Assembly (NCBI GenBank): GCA_023417985.1
Contig: JAEZDV010000147.1
Location: 1 to 15,864, forward strand
Origin: Actinomycetes bacterium
Lineage (GTDB): Bacteria; Actinomycetota; Actinomycetes; Mycobacteriales; Mycobacteriaceae
DNA length: 15,864 nucleotides
Direction: 5' to 3'
In this document: positions 1-6,858 of the stretch, piece after piece
How the letters are laid out: each line of letters begins with the position of its first letter
Numbering within the stretch: position 1 is the first letter of the stretch
Notes under the pieces: model-generated
What the model saw: the letters and a program-made list of their open reading frames with translations, nothing else
Database searches by the model: none
Told to the model about the DNA's origin: nothing
Position numbers and translations under genes: made by a program

Positions 1-540
1 GTTGAACGGCACTCCGAGGAACAGGTCGGCGCTGCGCTGGTAGAGCTGGCAGCTGAGCTTGCCGTCGGCGACGTAGAACTGGAAGAACGCGTGGCAGGGC
101 ATCAACGCCATCTTGTCCAGGTCGGCGACGTTCCACGCGGAGACGATCATCCGGCGCGAGTCGGGGTTGCTGCGGAGAGTCTCGAGGACCTGCGAGATCT
201 GGTCGATGTGCTGTCCGTCGGGCGTCGGCCACGAACGCCACTGCACCCCGTAGACAGGACCGAGGTCGCCGTCCGGCTGAGCCCACTCGTCCCAGATCGT
301 CACGCCGTGGTCACGGAGCCACCCGACGTTGGAGTCGCCGCGCAGAAACCACAGCAGCTCGTAGACGATCGACTTCAGATGCACTTTCTTCGTCGTGATC
401 AGCGGAAAGCCTTCGGCGAGATCGAAACGCATCTGGTGGCCGAAAAGGCTCCGAGTGCCGGTCCCGGTACGGTCGTCCTTCTCGGCACCTGTCTCGAGGA
501 CGAGACGCAAGAGATCTTCGTAAGGGGTCGGCACAGTCAC
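1..540 (-). CDS. thyA: Thymidylate synthase, 5' part (cut by window edge)
   Basis: Thymidylate synthase methylates dUMP to dTMP using methylene-tetrahydrofolate. The first 180 codons are present; the gene runs off the left edge (family length is about 260-265 residues). The translation shows the N-terminal [12 protein letters not shown] segment, the phosphate-binding arginine loop [12 protein letters not shown] (residues 23-34), [22 protein letters not shown] (about 47-68), the R-R-M pair at 129-131, and the catalytic cysteine in [11 protein letters not shown] (Cys149). It is cut inside the strongly conserved [19 protein letters not shown]. The start taken is GTG at 540; an in-frame GTG at 534 is the alternative. 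There is no Shine-Dalgarno before 540, but a TAGACT hexamer lies 6 bases upstream, which fits a leaderless mRNA. Divergent from the DNA glycosylase gene. The family call is near certain; the start is moderately sure. Confidence 0.96.
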   Translation of the reverse strand, partial: MTVPTPYEDLLRLVLETGAEKDDRTGTGTRSLFGHQMRFDLAEGFPLITTKKVHLKSIVYELLWFLRGDSNVGWLRDHGVTIWDEWAQPDGDLGPVYGVQWRSWPTPDGQHIDQISQVLETLRSNPDSRRMIVSAWNVADLDKMALMPCHAFFQFYVADGKLSCQLYQRSADLFLGVPFN

Positions 541-546
541 GAGGGC

Positions 547-552
547 AGTCTA
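547..552 (-). promoter_or_regulatory. Putative -10 element of thyA (leaderless)
   Basis: On the minus strand TAGACT (TANNNT type) is followed by 6 bases and then the GTG at 540, placing transcription start at or next to the start codon. No convincing -35 hexamer is visible. This is an inference from spacing. Confidence 0.4.
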
Positions 553-609
553 CGGCGTCGTCCGTTCACCGGTTCGCTCGCCGGAGCCTCGGCGAGCGCG
601 CTCGCGCCG

Positions 610-615
610 TAACCT
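610..615 (+). promoter_or_regulatory. Putative -10 element of the DNA glycosylase gene
   Basis: TAACCT lies 7 bases before the ATG at 623, and only a weak GAGAG sits between them. The transcript is probably leaderless or nearly so. The 82-bp gap 541-622 would therefore hold both divergent promoters. No clear -35 is seen. Confidence 0.35.
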
Positions 616-622
616 GAGAGCC

Positions 623-1489
623 ATGCCGGAGCTGCCCGAAGTGGAAGCACTTGCCGTGTTCCTGCGTGAGCACGCCGTCGGATCCGTGGTGGGCAGGATC
701 GATGTGGCCGCCCTGAGTGTGTTGCAGACGGCCGATCCGCCGATCACCTCGTTGCAGGGCCGCGATATCACCGGCGCCGCGCGGTACGGCAAGTTCCTCT
801 CGATCGAGTGTTCGGACCTGCAGATGGTCACTCATCTCTCCCGGGCCGGATGGCTGCGGTGGCTGGACGAACCGTCGCAGTCGCCGCCGAAACTGGGAAA
901 GGGCCCGCTGGCCCTGCGGGTTCACCTGTTCGCGCCCGATGCGACCACCCCGGCCTTCGATCTCACGGAGGCCGGCACCAAGAAGAGGCTCGCCGTCTGG
1001 GTGGTCGACGACCTCCGAAGGATTCCCGGTCTCGCCCGCCTCGGCCCGGACGCGCTCGCACTCACCGCGGACGAGTTCGCCGCGCTGGTCGCCGGAAGCA
1101 CGGCCCGCCTCAAGACGTTCCTCACCGACCAGTCGGTGCTCGCGGGCATCGGTAATGCGTACTCCGACGAAATCCTCCACGTCGCCAGGTTGTCACCGTT
1201 CGCGACGGCGGGCCGTCTCGACGAGACAGCGGTCGCGAGGCTGTACGACGCGATGAGGTCGGTACTCGAGGACGCCGTCGCACGCTCCGTCGGACAGGAC
1301 GCGGCACGGCTCAAGAGCGAGAAGCGCTCGGGTATGCGGGTGCACGGCCGCACCGGTCAGCCGTGTCCGGTGTGCGGAGACACCGTCCGGGAGGTCTCGT
1401 ACGCGGAGCGTTCGTTCCAGTACTGCCCGACCTGCCAGACCGGAGGCAAGATCCTGGCCGACCGCCGATTGTCGCGACTGCTCAAGTAA
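623..1489 (+). CDS. Fpg/Nei-family DNA glycosylase/AP lyase
   Basis: Predicted bifunctional base-excision-repair glycosylase of 288 residues. Seen: N-terminal MPELPEVEA, where Pro2 is the Schiff-base nucleophile and Glu3 the general acid in this family; Lys57 in the beta-hairpin RYGKFL; a helix-two-turn-helix around 167-192 (LTDQSVLAGIGNAYSDEI); and a C-terminal zinc finger with Cys248, Cys251, Cys268 and Cys271, with Arg263 at its tip. The length is slightly above E. coli Fpg (269). Odd: the void-filling residues of E. coli Fpg (Met74, Arg109, Phe111) align by eye with Arg74, Arg132/133 and Ile134, so only the arginine appears kept. The lesion range may differ from 8-oxoguanine repair, so no mutM symbol is given. 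Its 3' end overlaps the convergent TetR gene by 8 bases. Confidence 0.93.
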   Translation: MPELPEVEALAVFLREHAVGSVVGRIDVAALSVLQTADPPITSLQGRDITGAARYGKFLSIECSDLQMVTHLSRAGWLRWLDEPSQSPPKLGKGPLALRVHLFAPDATTPAFDLTEAGTKKRLAVWVVDDLRRIPGLARLGPDALALTADEFAALVAGSTARLKTFLTDQSVLAGIGNAYSDEILHVARLSPFATAGRLDETAVARLYDAMRSVLEDAVARSVGQDAARLKSEKRSGMRVHGRTGQPCPVCGDTVREVSYAERSFQYCPTCQTGGKILADRRLSRLLK

Positions 1490-2120
1490 TCGGGGTTGCT
1501 CGCAAAGCCACCGTGGGTCGAGTCCAGCCGCGTGCGACCGACGCGCGGCACCGGTCGGGCTCGTCACCCGCTCCGACGAACAGCGCCGTGAGCATCGGGA
1601 CACAGTGTTCGAGGGTGTCCTCGGGCAACGGCCCGTTCGCGACGAGCGAGACCAGCCCGTGGGCGATCGCCCAACTCTGGATCGCAAGATCCAGCGGGAC
1701 GGTGCCGGCGGTGAACCGGCCGTCGTCCTCGCCCCGGCGGACCGCCTCCACCAGGTATTCGAGCGTGGCGTCGGCAGCCGGAAGGTCCTCGAGGTCGACG
1801 CTCGCGTCGAACATCACCCGGTACAGGTCCGGTTGGTCGAGGGCGTTGCGCAGGTACGCGACCACGAGGGCGGTCAGGTCCCGCACCGGATCGTCTGTGA
1901 TCTCCACGGTCGAAAAGCTGGTCTCCAGGCGGGTGAAGCCCTCCTGCCGCAGGGCCCTCCATAAACCGTCCATGCTGCCGAAATAGGTGTACACGGCCAT
2001 CGTCGAGACCCCGGTACCCGCCACGAGTGCACGCAGGGTGATCGGTTGCCGAGTGCGGAGCATGTGCGCTGCCCGCTCGAGAAGCAGCGCGCGCACCGCG
2101 GGATCTCTGGGCCTGACCAT
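1482..2120 (-). CDS. TetR-family transcriptional regulator
   Basis: A 212-residue DNA-binding repressor-type protein. The N-terminal helix-turn-helix is clear: ITLRALVAGTGVSTMAVYTY (27-46), followed by FGSMDGLWRAL, the usual TetR recognition-helix region and linker. The C-terminal ligand domain is helical and does not identify an effector. The start taken is ATG 2120, giving MVRPRDPAVRALLLERAA. An upstream in-frame ATG at 2141 would add seven residues that look nothing like the family. TATCGT sits 7 bases before ATG 2120 and there is no Shine-Dalgarno, so a leaderless mRNA is likely. It is divergent from the RidA-like gene with overlapping promoters, so that operon and its own gene are the likely targets. 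It overlaps the glycosylase gene tail-to-tail by 8 bases. Confidence 0.92.
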   Translation of the reverse strand: MVRPRDPAVRALLLERAAHMLRTRQPITLRALVAGTGVSTMAVYTYFGSMDGLWRALRQEGFTRLETSFSTVEITDDPVRDLTALVVAYLRNALDQPDLYRVMFDASVDLEDLPAADATLEYLVEAVRRGEDDGRFTAGTVPLDLAIQSWAIAHGLVSLVANGPLPEDTLEHCVPMLTALFVGAGDEPDRCRASVARGWTRPTVALRATPIT

Positions 2121-2203
2121 GCCCGAAACGATACATAACATTGCACTGCTATATTAAGTCTCTCGGCGGCCGCAGACCCGGACGCCCCGGAGAGAGGAGC
2201 ACC
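2121..2203. promoter_or_regulatory. Divergent tetR / ridA-like promoter-operator region
   Basis: This is the most AT-rich stretch of its neighbourhood. For the minus-strand regulator, TATCGT (2133-2128) could be the -10, with TTAATA (2157-2152) as a -35, 18 bases apart. For the plus-strand operon an extended -10, TGC-TATATT, lies at 2147-2155; its -35 is not obvious. The two promoters interlock. An imperfect dyad spans 2131-2154 (ATA-n-A-nn-A ... T-nn-T-n-TAT) and could be the TetR operator, but it is weak. A good Shine-Dalgarno (GAGAGGAG, about 2191-2200) precedes the RidA-like start. Confidence 0.45.
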
Positions 2204-2614
2204 ATGCCCGTCACCCTGCTCAACCCCCAAGGCTTGCCCGAGGTCGATCTCTACCGGCAGGTATCGGTCGCAACCGGCTCGAAACTCGTCTTCACGGCGG
2301 GCCAGGTGTCTGTGGACGCGCACGGCACTCTCGTGGGTGCCGGCGACCTCGCCGCCCAGGCCGAACAGTGCTACCTCAACGTCGCCACCGCTCTGGCCGA
2401 GGCCGGCGCTACGTTCGACGACGTCGCGAAGCTGACGGTCTACGTCGTCGATTGGGCACCCGAGAAAATGGGACCTTTCCTGGAAGGCGTGGCGCGGGCA
2501 GCCGCGCACCTCGGAATCGACACCCCGCTTCCGCCCTTCACCGGTATCGGCGTGGCCGCCCTCGCGGGCGAGGGACTGCTATTGGAAGTCGAAGCCACCG
2601 CGGTCGTCGGCTGA
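2204..2614 (+). CDS. RidA (YjgF/YER057c/UK114) family protein lacking the usual Arg
   Basis: A single-domain Rid protein of 136 residues, normally a trimer. Canonical RidA hydrolyses reactive enamine/imine intermediates made by PLP enzymes. Seen: VFTAGQVSVDAHGTLVGAGDLAAQAEQCYLN in the N-terminal half, FDDVAKLTVYVVD in the middle, and a C-terminal PPFTGIGVAALAGEGLLLEVEA. In E. coli RidA the corresponding stretch is PARSCVEVARLPKDVKIEIEA, where Arg105 binds the substrate carboxylate. Here that place is Thr or a neighbour, so ordinary enamine deaminase activity is doubtful. The start ATG 2204 was chosen because GAGAGGAG lies just upstream; the frame is open further upstream but without family similarity. 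First gene of a probable operon with the hydrolase and kinase, and divergent from TetR, its likely repressor. Confidence 0.9.
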   Translation: MPVTLLNPQGLPEVDLYRQVSVATGSKLVFTAGQVSVDAHGTLVGAGDLAAQAEQCYLNVATALAEAGATFDDVAKLTVYVVDWAPEKMGPFLEGVARAAAHLGIDTPLPPFTGIGVAALAGEGLLLEVEATAVVG

Positions 2615-2655
2615 CAGCCCTGGCCGCTCCGGGGGGCGGACTCGCAGCATGCGGT

Positions 2656-2661
2656 TACCGT
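2656..2661 (+). promoter_or_regulatory. Possible internal -10 element before the hydrolase
   Basis: TACCGT (TANNNT) is followed by 6 bases and the GTG at 2668. There is no Shine-Dalgarno before that GTG. This could be an internal leaderless promoter that also serves the kinase gene. Spacing is the only support. Confidence 0.25.
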
Positions 2662-2667
2662 ATCCGT

Positions 2668-3342
2668 GTGACGCCCGCACCCGAAGACGCCGAACACGCG
2701 GACACCGAGCACGTGGACACCGAGCACGTGTTCGGTCGTCTGCATCTTCCTGCGGGGTCACCGCGCGGCCTCGTCGCACTGACTCACGGTGCCGGAGGAA
2801 ACTGCGAGACCAGGATCCTCCGCCTCATGTGCAGCCGCTTCGCCGCGACCGGGTTTCTCGCGTTGCGGTACGACCTGCCGTTCCGGCGACGTCGCCCGAA
2901 GGGCCCGCCACAGCCGTCACGCGCCGAGGAAGACCGGGCAGGCATCGCCGCGGCGGCGGCTGTGCTCCGCGAACGCGGCGACGGTCCGCTCGTTCTCGGC
3001 GGGGTCTCCTACGGCGGACGCCAGGTGACGATGCTCGCCGCCGCACAACCCGAGGTCGCGGACGGACTGTTGCTGATGTCCTACCCGTTGCACCCGCCGG
3101 GCAAGCCCGACAAGCCGCGCACCGGGCATCTTCCCTCGTTGATCGTGCCGTCGGTGTTCGTGCACGGGGACCGGGATCCGTTCGGCACGCTCGACGAACT
3201 GCGCGACGCACTCACGCTCGTCCCGGCGCCGACCCGTCTCCTCGCAGTCGAAGGTGCCGCGCACGACCTGAGCCGCTCGAAAGCGGATCCGTCCGACGTG
3301 GCCGTCCGCGCGGTCCTAGCCCTTGCAGACGGCGGGGCCTGA
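2668..3342 (+). CDS. Alpha/beta hydrolase (KANL3/Tex30- or dienelactone hydrolase-like)
   Basis: A predicted cytoplasmic serine hydrolase of 224 residues; substrate unknown. Seen: an oxyanion-region HGAGGN at about 40-45, LALRYDLPFRRRRPKGPP at 64-81, the nucleophile elbow GGVSYGG with Ser114, VHGDRDPFG with Asp170 (or Asp168), and GAAHDL with His199, so a full Ser-Asp-His triad is present. The small size and the YDLPFRRR segment fit the bacterial relatives of KANL3/Tex30. The start is uncertain: the frame is open far upstream, but similarity begins near FGRLHLPAGS, so GTG 2668 is preferred. GTG codons at 2713 or 2728, inside a tandem repeat, are possible. Its stop overlaps the kinase start (TGATG at 3340-3344), so the two are probably translationally coupled. 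Confidence 0.85.
   Translation: MTPAPEDAEHADTEHVDTEHVFGRLHLPAGSPRGLVALTHGAGGNCETRILRLMCSRFAATGFLALRYDLPFRRRRPKGPPQPSRAEEDRAGIAAAAAVLRERGDGPLVLGGVSYGGRQVTMLAAAQPEVADGLLLMSYPLHPPGKPDKPRTGHLPSLIVPSVFVHGDRDPFGTLDELRDALTLVPAPTRLLAVEGAAHDLSRSKADPSDVAVRAVLALADGGA
2701..2730 (+). repeat. Perfect 15-bp tandem duplication
   Basis: Two exact copies of gacaccgagcacgtg (2701-2715, 2716-2730) sit in the first codons of the hydrolase and encode DTEHV twice. A degenerate third copy (EDAEHA) precedes them. Because the unit is a multiple of three, copy number can change without frameshift. Confidence 0.9.
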
Positions 3343-4997
3343 TGAGCGAACTCACCGATGCCGTGATCGACACCCTGCTGTCCGAGATGCGTGAGCGGCT
3401 GGACGAGACGGTCTCCCCCGCGACGTTGAGGGGCCTGCTCGAGGCCGTGCTCGTCGTCGGATCCGGCCTCGAGCTGGATTCGATGCTCCAGCGCATCGTG
3501 TCGGCGGCGACCTCTCTGCTCGGTGCCCGGTACGGTGCTCTCGGCGTGCGCGCCGCGGACGGCGGACTGTCGGAATTCGTCTACGTCGGCATCGATCCCA
3601 CCCAGCGTGAAACCATGGGTCACCTGCCCGAGGGACGTGGCCTGCTCGGCCTGCTCATCAACGACCCCCGGCCGGTCCGCCTCGCAGACCTGTCCACGCA
3701 CCCCGGGTCGATCGGCTTCCCTCCCAACCATCCCCCGATGGGGAGCTTCCTCGGAACTCCGATCATGGTGCGTGGCAAGGTGTTCGGAAGCATCTATCTC
3801 ACCGAGAAGATCGGCGCACCCGAGTTCACCGAGGAGGACGAGATCCTTCTGAAAGTCCTCGCGACCTCTGCCGGCATGGCCGTCGAGAACGCGTGGCTGT
3901 TCGAGGGATCCCTCACCCGTGAGCGGTGGCTCACCGCAATGGCGTCGATCAACGCCCGGTTGCTCGTCGGCGGCTCGGTGGACGACACCCTGTCGTTGCT
4001 CGTCGGACAGGTCCGGGAACTCGCCGTGTGTTCCGAGGTCTACGTCGTCCTGGCCGACGGAGTGCAGGGCTGTGTTCGGGCAGCGGCCCCGTCCCGGCCC
4101 GCCGTGACCTCGATGCGCGTCGACCTCACCGGGTCACCGATCATGCGGGCCCTCAGAACCCGGAAGCCGGTGCACACGCGCCCGACATGGCTTCTCCCGT
4201 CGGCGGAGTCGAGCGGACCCGGTCACGCGGTTGTGCTTCCGCTCTCCGCGACCTCCGCGGTCACCGGCGCCCTCGTCGCGACCCGGGAAGCGGGGAGTGA
4301 ACCGTGGGGAGACGAAGACGTCCTCCGCCTCGAGTCGATGTCCAACCTCGCGGCCGTCGCCCTCGAGTTCGCGGAACAGCAACGCAAACAACGATTGCTC
4401 GATGTGCTCGCCGATCGCGACCGCATCGCACAGGACTTGCACGACAACGTGATTCAGCGTTTGTTTGCCACAGGCATGAGCTTGCAGAGCACGACGGCCT
4501 CGGGTGTCGGCAACGAGCGGATGGCGGAGGTGGTGCAGCACGCCGTCGAACAACTCGACCGGACGGTACGTGAGATCCGCACGACCATCTTCGATCTCCA
4601 CACCACGGGCGCCGCAGCCTCGACGAGTTTGCGTCGGCGGCTGCTCGACGTGGTCGGAGATCTGAGCGTGCACTCCCCCGTGTCGCCGAACATCCAGTTC
4701 CGCGGTCCGATCGACACTCTCGTGCCCGCCCGCATCCACCCCCAGGCCGAAGCGGTGTTGCGCGAAGGGTTGAGCAATGCGCTGCGGCACTCGCAGTCCG
4801 AGAACATCTCCGTCTCGGTGTCGGCGCTCGAGGACTTCCGGATCGAGATCGTCGACGACGGGACCGGGCTGCCGGCCACCGTGCGGCGCAGCGGCCTCGT
4901 CAACCTGGAGCGTCGAGCCGAGCAGTGCGGCGGTTCGTTCCGCATCGAGTCCAACGAGAGCAGAGGCACCCGGCTCGTGTGGAGGGCCCCGCTCTGA
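3342..4997 (+). CDS. dosS: DosS/DosT-like heme-GAF sensor histidine kinase
   Basis: A cytosolic sensor kinase of 551 residues (M. tuberculosis DosS 578, DosT 573), expected to sense O2/NO/CO through heme and phosphorylate DosR. Domain order: GAF-A about 30-190; GAF-B about 200-345; HisKA_3 dimerisation domain 352-420 with RDRIAQDLHDNVIQRLFATG, phospho-His367; HATPase_c with N-box REGLSNALRHS (Asn479), G-box DDGTGLP (505-511) and a final G-rich GLVNLERRAEQCGG. The heme ligand is kept: His130 in IGFPPNHPPM, equal to DosS His149. Tyr152 matches the distal-pocket Tyr171. Position 68 is Gly (YGALGVR), like DosT Gly85 rather than DosS Glu87. No membrane segments. ATG 3342 overlaps the hydrolase stop; the frame is open upstream, but that part is a shadow of the hydrolase. 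It converges with the dosR-like gene, 16 bases apart. Confidence 0.94.
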   Translation: MSELTDAVIDTLLSEMRERLDETVSPATLRGLLEAVLVVGSGLELDSMLQRIVSAATSLLGARYGALGVRAADGGLSEFVYVGIDPTQRETMGHLPEGRGLLGLLINDPRPVRLADLSTHPGSIGFPPNHPPMGSFLGTPIMVRGKVFGSIYLTEKIGAPEFTEEDEILLKVLATSAGMAVENAWLFEGSLTRERWLTAMASINARLLVGGSVDDTLSLLVGQVRELAVCSEVYVVLADGVQGCVRAAAPSRPAVTSMRVDLTGSPIMRALRTRKPVHTRPTWLLPSAESSGPGHAVVLPLSATSAVTGALVATREAGSEPWGDEDVLRLESMSNLAAVALEFAEQQRKQRLLDVLADRDRIAQDLHDNVIQRLFATGMSLQSTTASGVGNERMAEVVQHAVEQLDRTVREIRTTIFDLHTTGAAASTSLRRRLLDVVGDLSVHSPVSPNIQFRGPIDTLVPARIHPQAEAVLREGLSNALRHSQSENISVSVSALEDFRIEIVDDGTGLPATVRRSGLVNLERRAEQCGGSFRIESNESRGTRLVWRAPL

Positions 4998-5013
4998 TCC
5001 GCGGCGGGGGTGG

Positions 5014-5661
5014 TCAGGTGTTGTCGTTCCCGCGTTCCTTGCGGAGTTCGGTGGCGAGCACGGCAGCCTGCGTGCGTCGCTGCATACCCAGTTTCGACAA
5101 CAGGCGTGAGACGTAGTTCTTCACGGTCTTCTCCGCGAGGAACAGGCGTTCGGCGATCTCGCGGTTGGTCATGCCCTCACCGATCAGTTCGAACACCGCG
5201 CGCTCCTGCTCCGACAGTCCCGAGAGCGGGTCGGCGTTGCGCGAGGCCCTGATCCGCTCCATGAGCGCCGTGGTCGCGCGACTGTCGAGCAGGGAGCCAC
5301 CCTCGCCCACCGTGCGGATCGCGGAAACCAGGTCGGTGCCGAGGATCTGCTTGAGCACGAAGCCGGACGCACCCGCCATGATCGCGTCGAACAGCGCTTC
5401 GTCGTCCGCGTAGGAGGTGAGCATCAGCGCGCGAAGGCCGGGCATCCGGTTGCGCAGTTCGCGGCACAACTCCACGCCGTTGCCGTCGGGCAGTCGCACG
5501 TCGAGCACCACGACGTCGGCGCCGCTGCCGGGCACTCGGGCCAGGGCTTCTCCGACGGATGCCGCCTCGCCGACGACCGTGAAGTCGTCGACGCTGCTCA
5601 GCAGATCGACCAGACCGCGCCTGACGATCTCGTGGTCGTCGACGAGAAATACGCGGGGCAT
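5014..5661 (-). CDS. dosR: DosR/DevR-like NarL-family response regulator
   Basis: The likely partner of the adjacent kinase: a 215-residue receiver plus LuxR-type helix-turn-helix regulator (M. tuberculosis DosR 217). Receiver: acidic pocket Asp8/Asp9 in LVDDHE, phospho-acceptor Asp54 in [10 protein letters not shown], Thr82 in LTSYADDEA, Lys104 in GFVLKQI. DNA-binding domain about 148-205: [25 protein letters not shown], then [14 protein letters not shown], in which Lys178, Lys181 and Asn182 equal the DosR base-contacting Lys179, Lys182 and Asn183. DNA specificity should therefore be DosR-like. The start is ATG 5661 with GGAAAGG 8 bases upstream; a much longer open frame upstream has no family similarity. 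Unlike the M. tuberculosis devR-devS operon, the regulator and kinase genes here converge. A DosR half-site lies upstream, suggesting autoregulation. Confidence 0.95.
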   Translation of the reverse strand: MPRVFLVDDHEIVRRGLVDLLSSVDDFTVVGEAASVGEALARVPGSGADVVVLDVRLPDGNGVELCRELRNRMPGLRALMLTSYADDEALFDAIMAGASGFVLKQILGTDLVSAIRTVGEGGSLLDSRATTALMERIRASRNADPLSGLSEQERAVFELIGEGMTNREIAERLFLAEKTVKNYVSRLLSKLGMQRRTQAAVLATELRKERGNDNT

Positions 5662-5695
5662 GTCACGCACCTTTCCTTGGCATTCGCCCCATTCT

Positions 5696-5715
5696 CCCAG
5701 GTGTGGCGTCCCCAA
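5696..5715 (-). promoter_or_regulatory. DosR half-site upstream of dosR
   Basis: Read on the minus strand, 5715-5708 is TTGGGGAC, a perfect match to the left half (TTSGGGAC) of the DosR box; the other half is not conserved. It lies 35-54 bases before the regulator's ATG, in the right place for autoregulation. A half-site alone can arise by chance. Confidence 0.35.
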
Positions 5716-5743
5716 CCGGTCTCCGGGCCGTTCGACGAGCAAG

Positions 5744-5763
5744 TCCGGGACCTTCGCCCCACG
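5744..5763 (+). promoter_or_regulatory. DosR-box-like site between dosR and the nitroreductase
   Basis: The 20-mer tccgggaccttcgccccacg, compared with the mycobacterial consensus TTSGGGACTWWAGTCCCSAA, matches at 13 positions, including GGGAC and CCC in both arms. It sits about 94 bases before the nitroreductase GTG and 83 before dosR. A TACGTA at 5790-5795 could be the -10 for the plus strand, placing the box centre near -48. The whole gap 5662-5856 holds this site, the half-site at 5696-5715 and the nitroreductase ribosome site. Confidence 0.55.
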
Positions 5764-5856
5764 CGCGACAGGTGTCTCGTGAGCGACGCTACGTATGCAG
5801 ACATAGGTGTCGGCACCGCATCCGAGAGCGGGTGACAGTGAAACGAGGAGGCGACG

Positions 5857-6780
5857 GTGTCTGTCGATTTCGAAACCTGGACCGCCGGTGGCACGGACAT
5901 CATCGCACGCGCGGTCGTCGCTGCCCCGAGCGTGCACGACACCCAGCCGTGGAACCTGTACCTTCCCGGGCAGTCCGCCGAACTCGAAGAGCGCAGTGAA
6001 TTCGCCGGGGTCGGCACGGATTCCCTCCGGCCCGACCGGACGATCTCCTGCGGCACCGCCGTGGCGAACCTCGAACTCGCGGTGCGCGTGCTCGGGTACC
6101 GGACCCGCACGGTCCTGTTTCCCGATGCCGACCGCCCCTCGCTCGTCGCGAGGGTCGATGCGATCGACGCGGCCACACCGTCGAACTGGGATCTTCGGCT
6201 CTACGCCGGGATATCGCACCGGCGCAGCCACCGCGAATCGTTCGCCGACATCCCGGTGCCGCCCGAGACCATTGCCGACGTGATCTCCGCGGCCGCCGAA
6301 GTGCCGGGAATCCAGGTTCAACTGCTCGCCTCGGACGAGGCGATCGCGCTGGCCGACACGCTCACCTACGCGGCCGAGGCCAAGCGTCGTAATCAGCACT
6401 ATCAGCGGGAAATGTTCTCGTGGACCTCACATTGGCAGCCCGACGGGAACTCCGAAGAGGTCGCGTTGTGGAACACGAGCCTCGACGAGCGCGGCGCCGC
6501 CGGTTCGGCACTGATCACCACGGGTGTGCCCGACCCGTCCACCCTCGCCGAGCGCATCGCCCGGGAGACCGTCCTGCTGTTCACACCCGTCTCGCCCGAG
6601 CCCGCGGACCTGGTGCGCGTCGGAATAGCGGCCCAGCGAGCGTGGCTCGCGGCGGTGGATGCGCGTCTGTCCGCTTCGGTGCTGACGCACCCGTTACGCG
6701 TCGACGATGCGGCCTCCCGGCTCGCCGAACTGCTCGAACTCCCCGCACCGCCCCAGCTGATCATGCGGGTCGGCTTTTGA
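5857..6780 (+). CDS. Acg-family nitroreductase-fold protein (DosR-regulon type)
   Basis: A 307-residue protein of the Acg group (relatives of M. tuberculosis Rv2032/Acg, Rv3127 and Rv3131), a divergent nitroreductase fold that binds flavin. Its catalytic role is unsettled; Acg is thought to sequester FMN rather than reduce nitro compounds. Seen: N-terminal [20 protein letters not shown] (17-36), matching the APS-H-x-QPW signature; a central [16 protein letters not shown]; and a C-terminal [13 protein letters not shown] ... [22 protein letters not shown] ending in LIMRVGF. It is slightly shorter than Acg (331). GTG 5857 is chosen for the GAGGAGG at 5845-5850. Family members are classic DosR targets, and here the gene is divergent from dosR with a DosR-box-like site between them, so induction by hypoxia or NO is expected. 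Confidence 0.88.
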   Translation: MSVDFETWTAGGTDIIARAVVAAPSVHDTQPWNLYLPGQSAELEERSEFAGVGTDSLRPDRTISCGTAVANLELAVRVLGYRTRTVLFPDADRPSLVARVDAIDAATPSNWDLRLYAGISHRRSHRESFADIPVPPETIADVISAAAEVPGIQVQLLASDEAIALADTLTYAAEAKRRNQHYQREMFSWTSHWQPDGNSEEVALWNTSLDERGAAGSALITTGVPDPSTLAERIARETVLLFTPVSPEPADLVRVGIAAQRAWLAAVDARLSASVLTHPLRVDDAASRLAELLELPAPPQLIMRVGF

Positions 6781-6802
6781 CATGCCCGACAAGCGATTAC
6801 AG

Positions 6803-6824
6803 TCCGATTGATCGGAAACCGATC
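6803..6824. promoter_or_regulatory. Two overlapping perfect palindromes upstream of the orphan gene
   Basis: TCCGAT-TG-ATCGGA (6803-6816) and GATCGG-AAA-CCGATC (6810-6824) share the middle ATCGG arm, giving CCGAT, ATCGG, CCGAT in alternating orientation. The site lies 35-56 bases before the GTG at 6859, a usual operator position. No poly-T follows, so a terminator for the nitroreductase gene is unlikely. The protein binding it is unknown. Confidence 0.45.
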
Positions 6825-6858
6825 CTGCACGACGACTCGACACAGACAGGAGGAGGCG

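Noticed and set aside
2649..3341. Possible 231-residue N-terminal extension of the sensor kinase
   Set aside because: This part overlaps the hydrolase in another frame and is Arg/Ser-rich; DosS/DosT similarity begins just after ATG 3342.
4987..5010. Possible terminator hairpin between the kinase and regulator genes
   Set aside because: Only a 4-bp stem plus a bulge, no T-tract; too weak to call.
5662..6399. Long upstream extension of the DosR-like frame
   Set aside because: It is antisense to the Acg-like gene, and the receiver domain starts exactly at ATG 5661 with a ribosome site before it.
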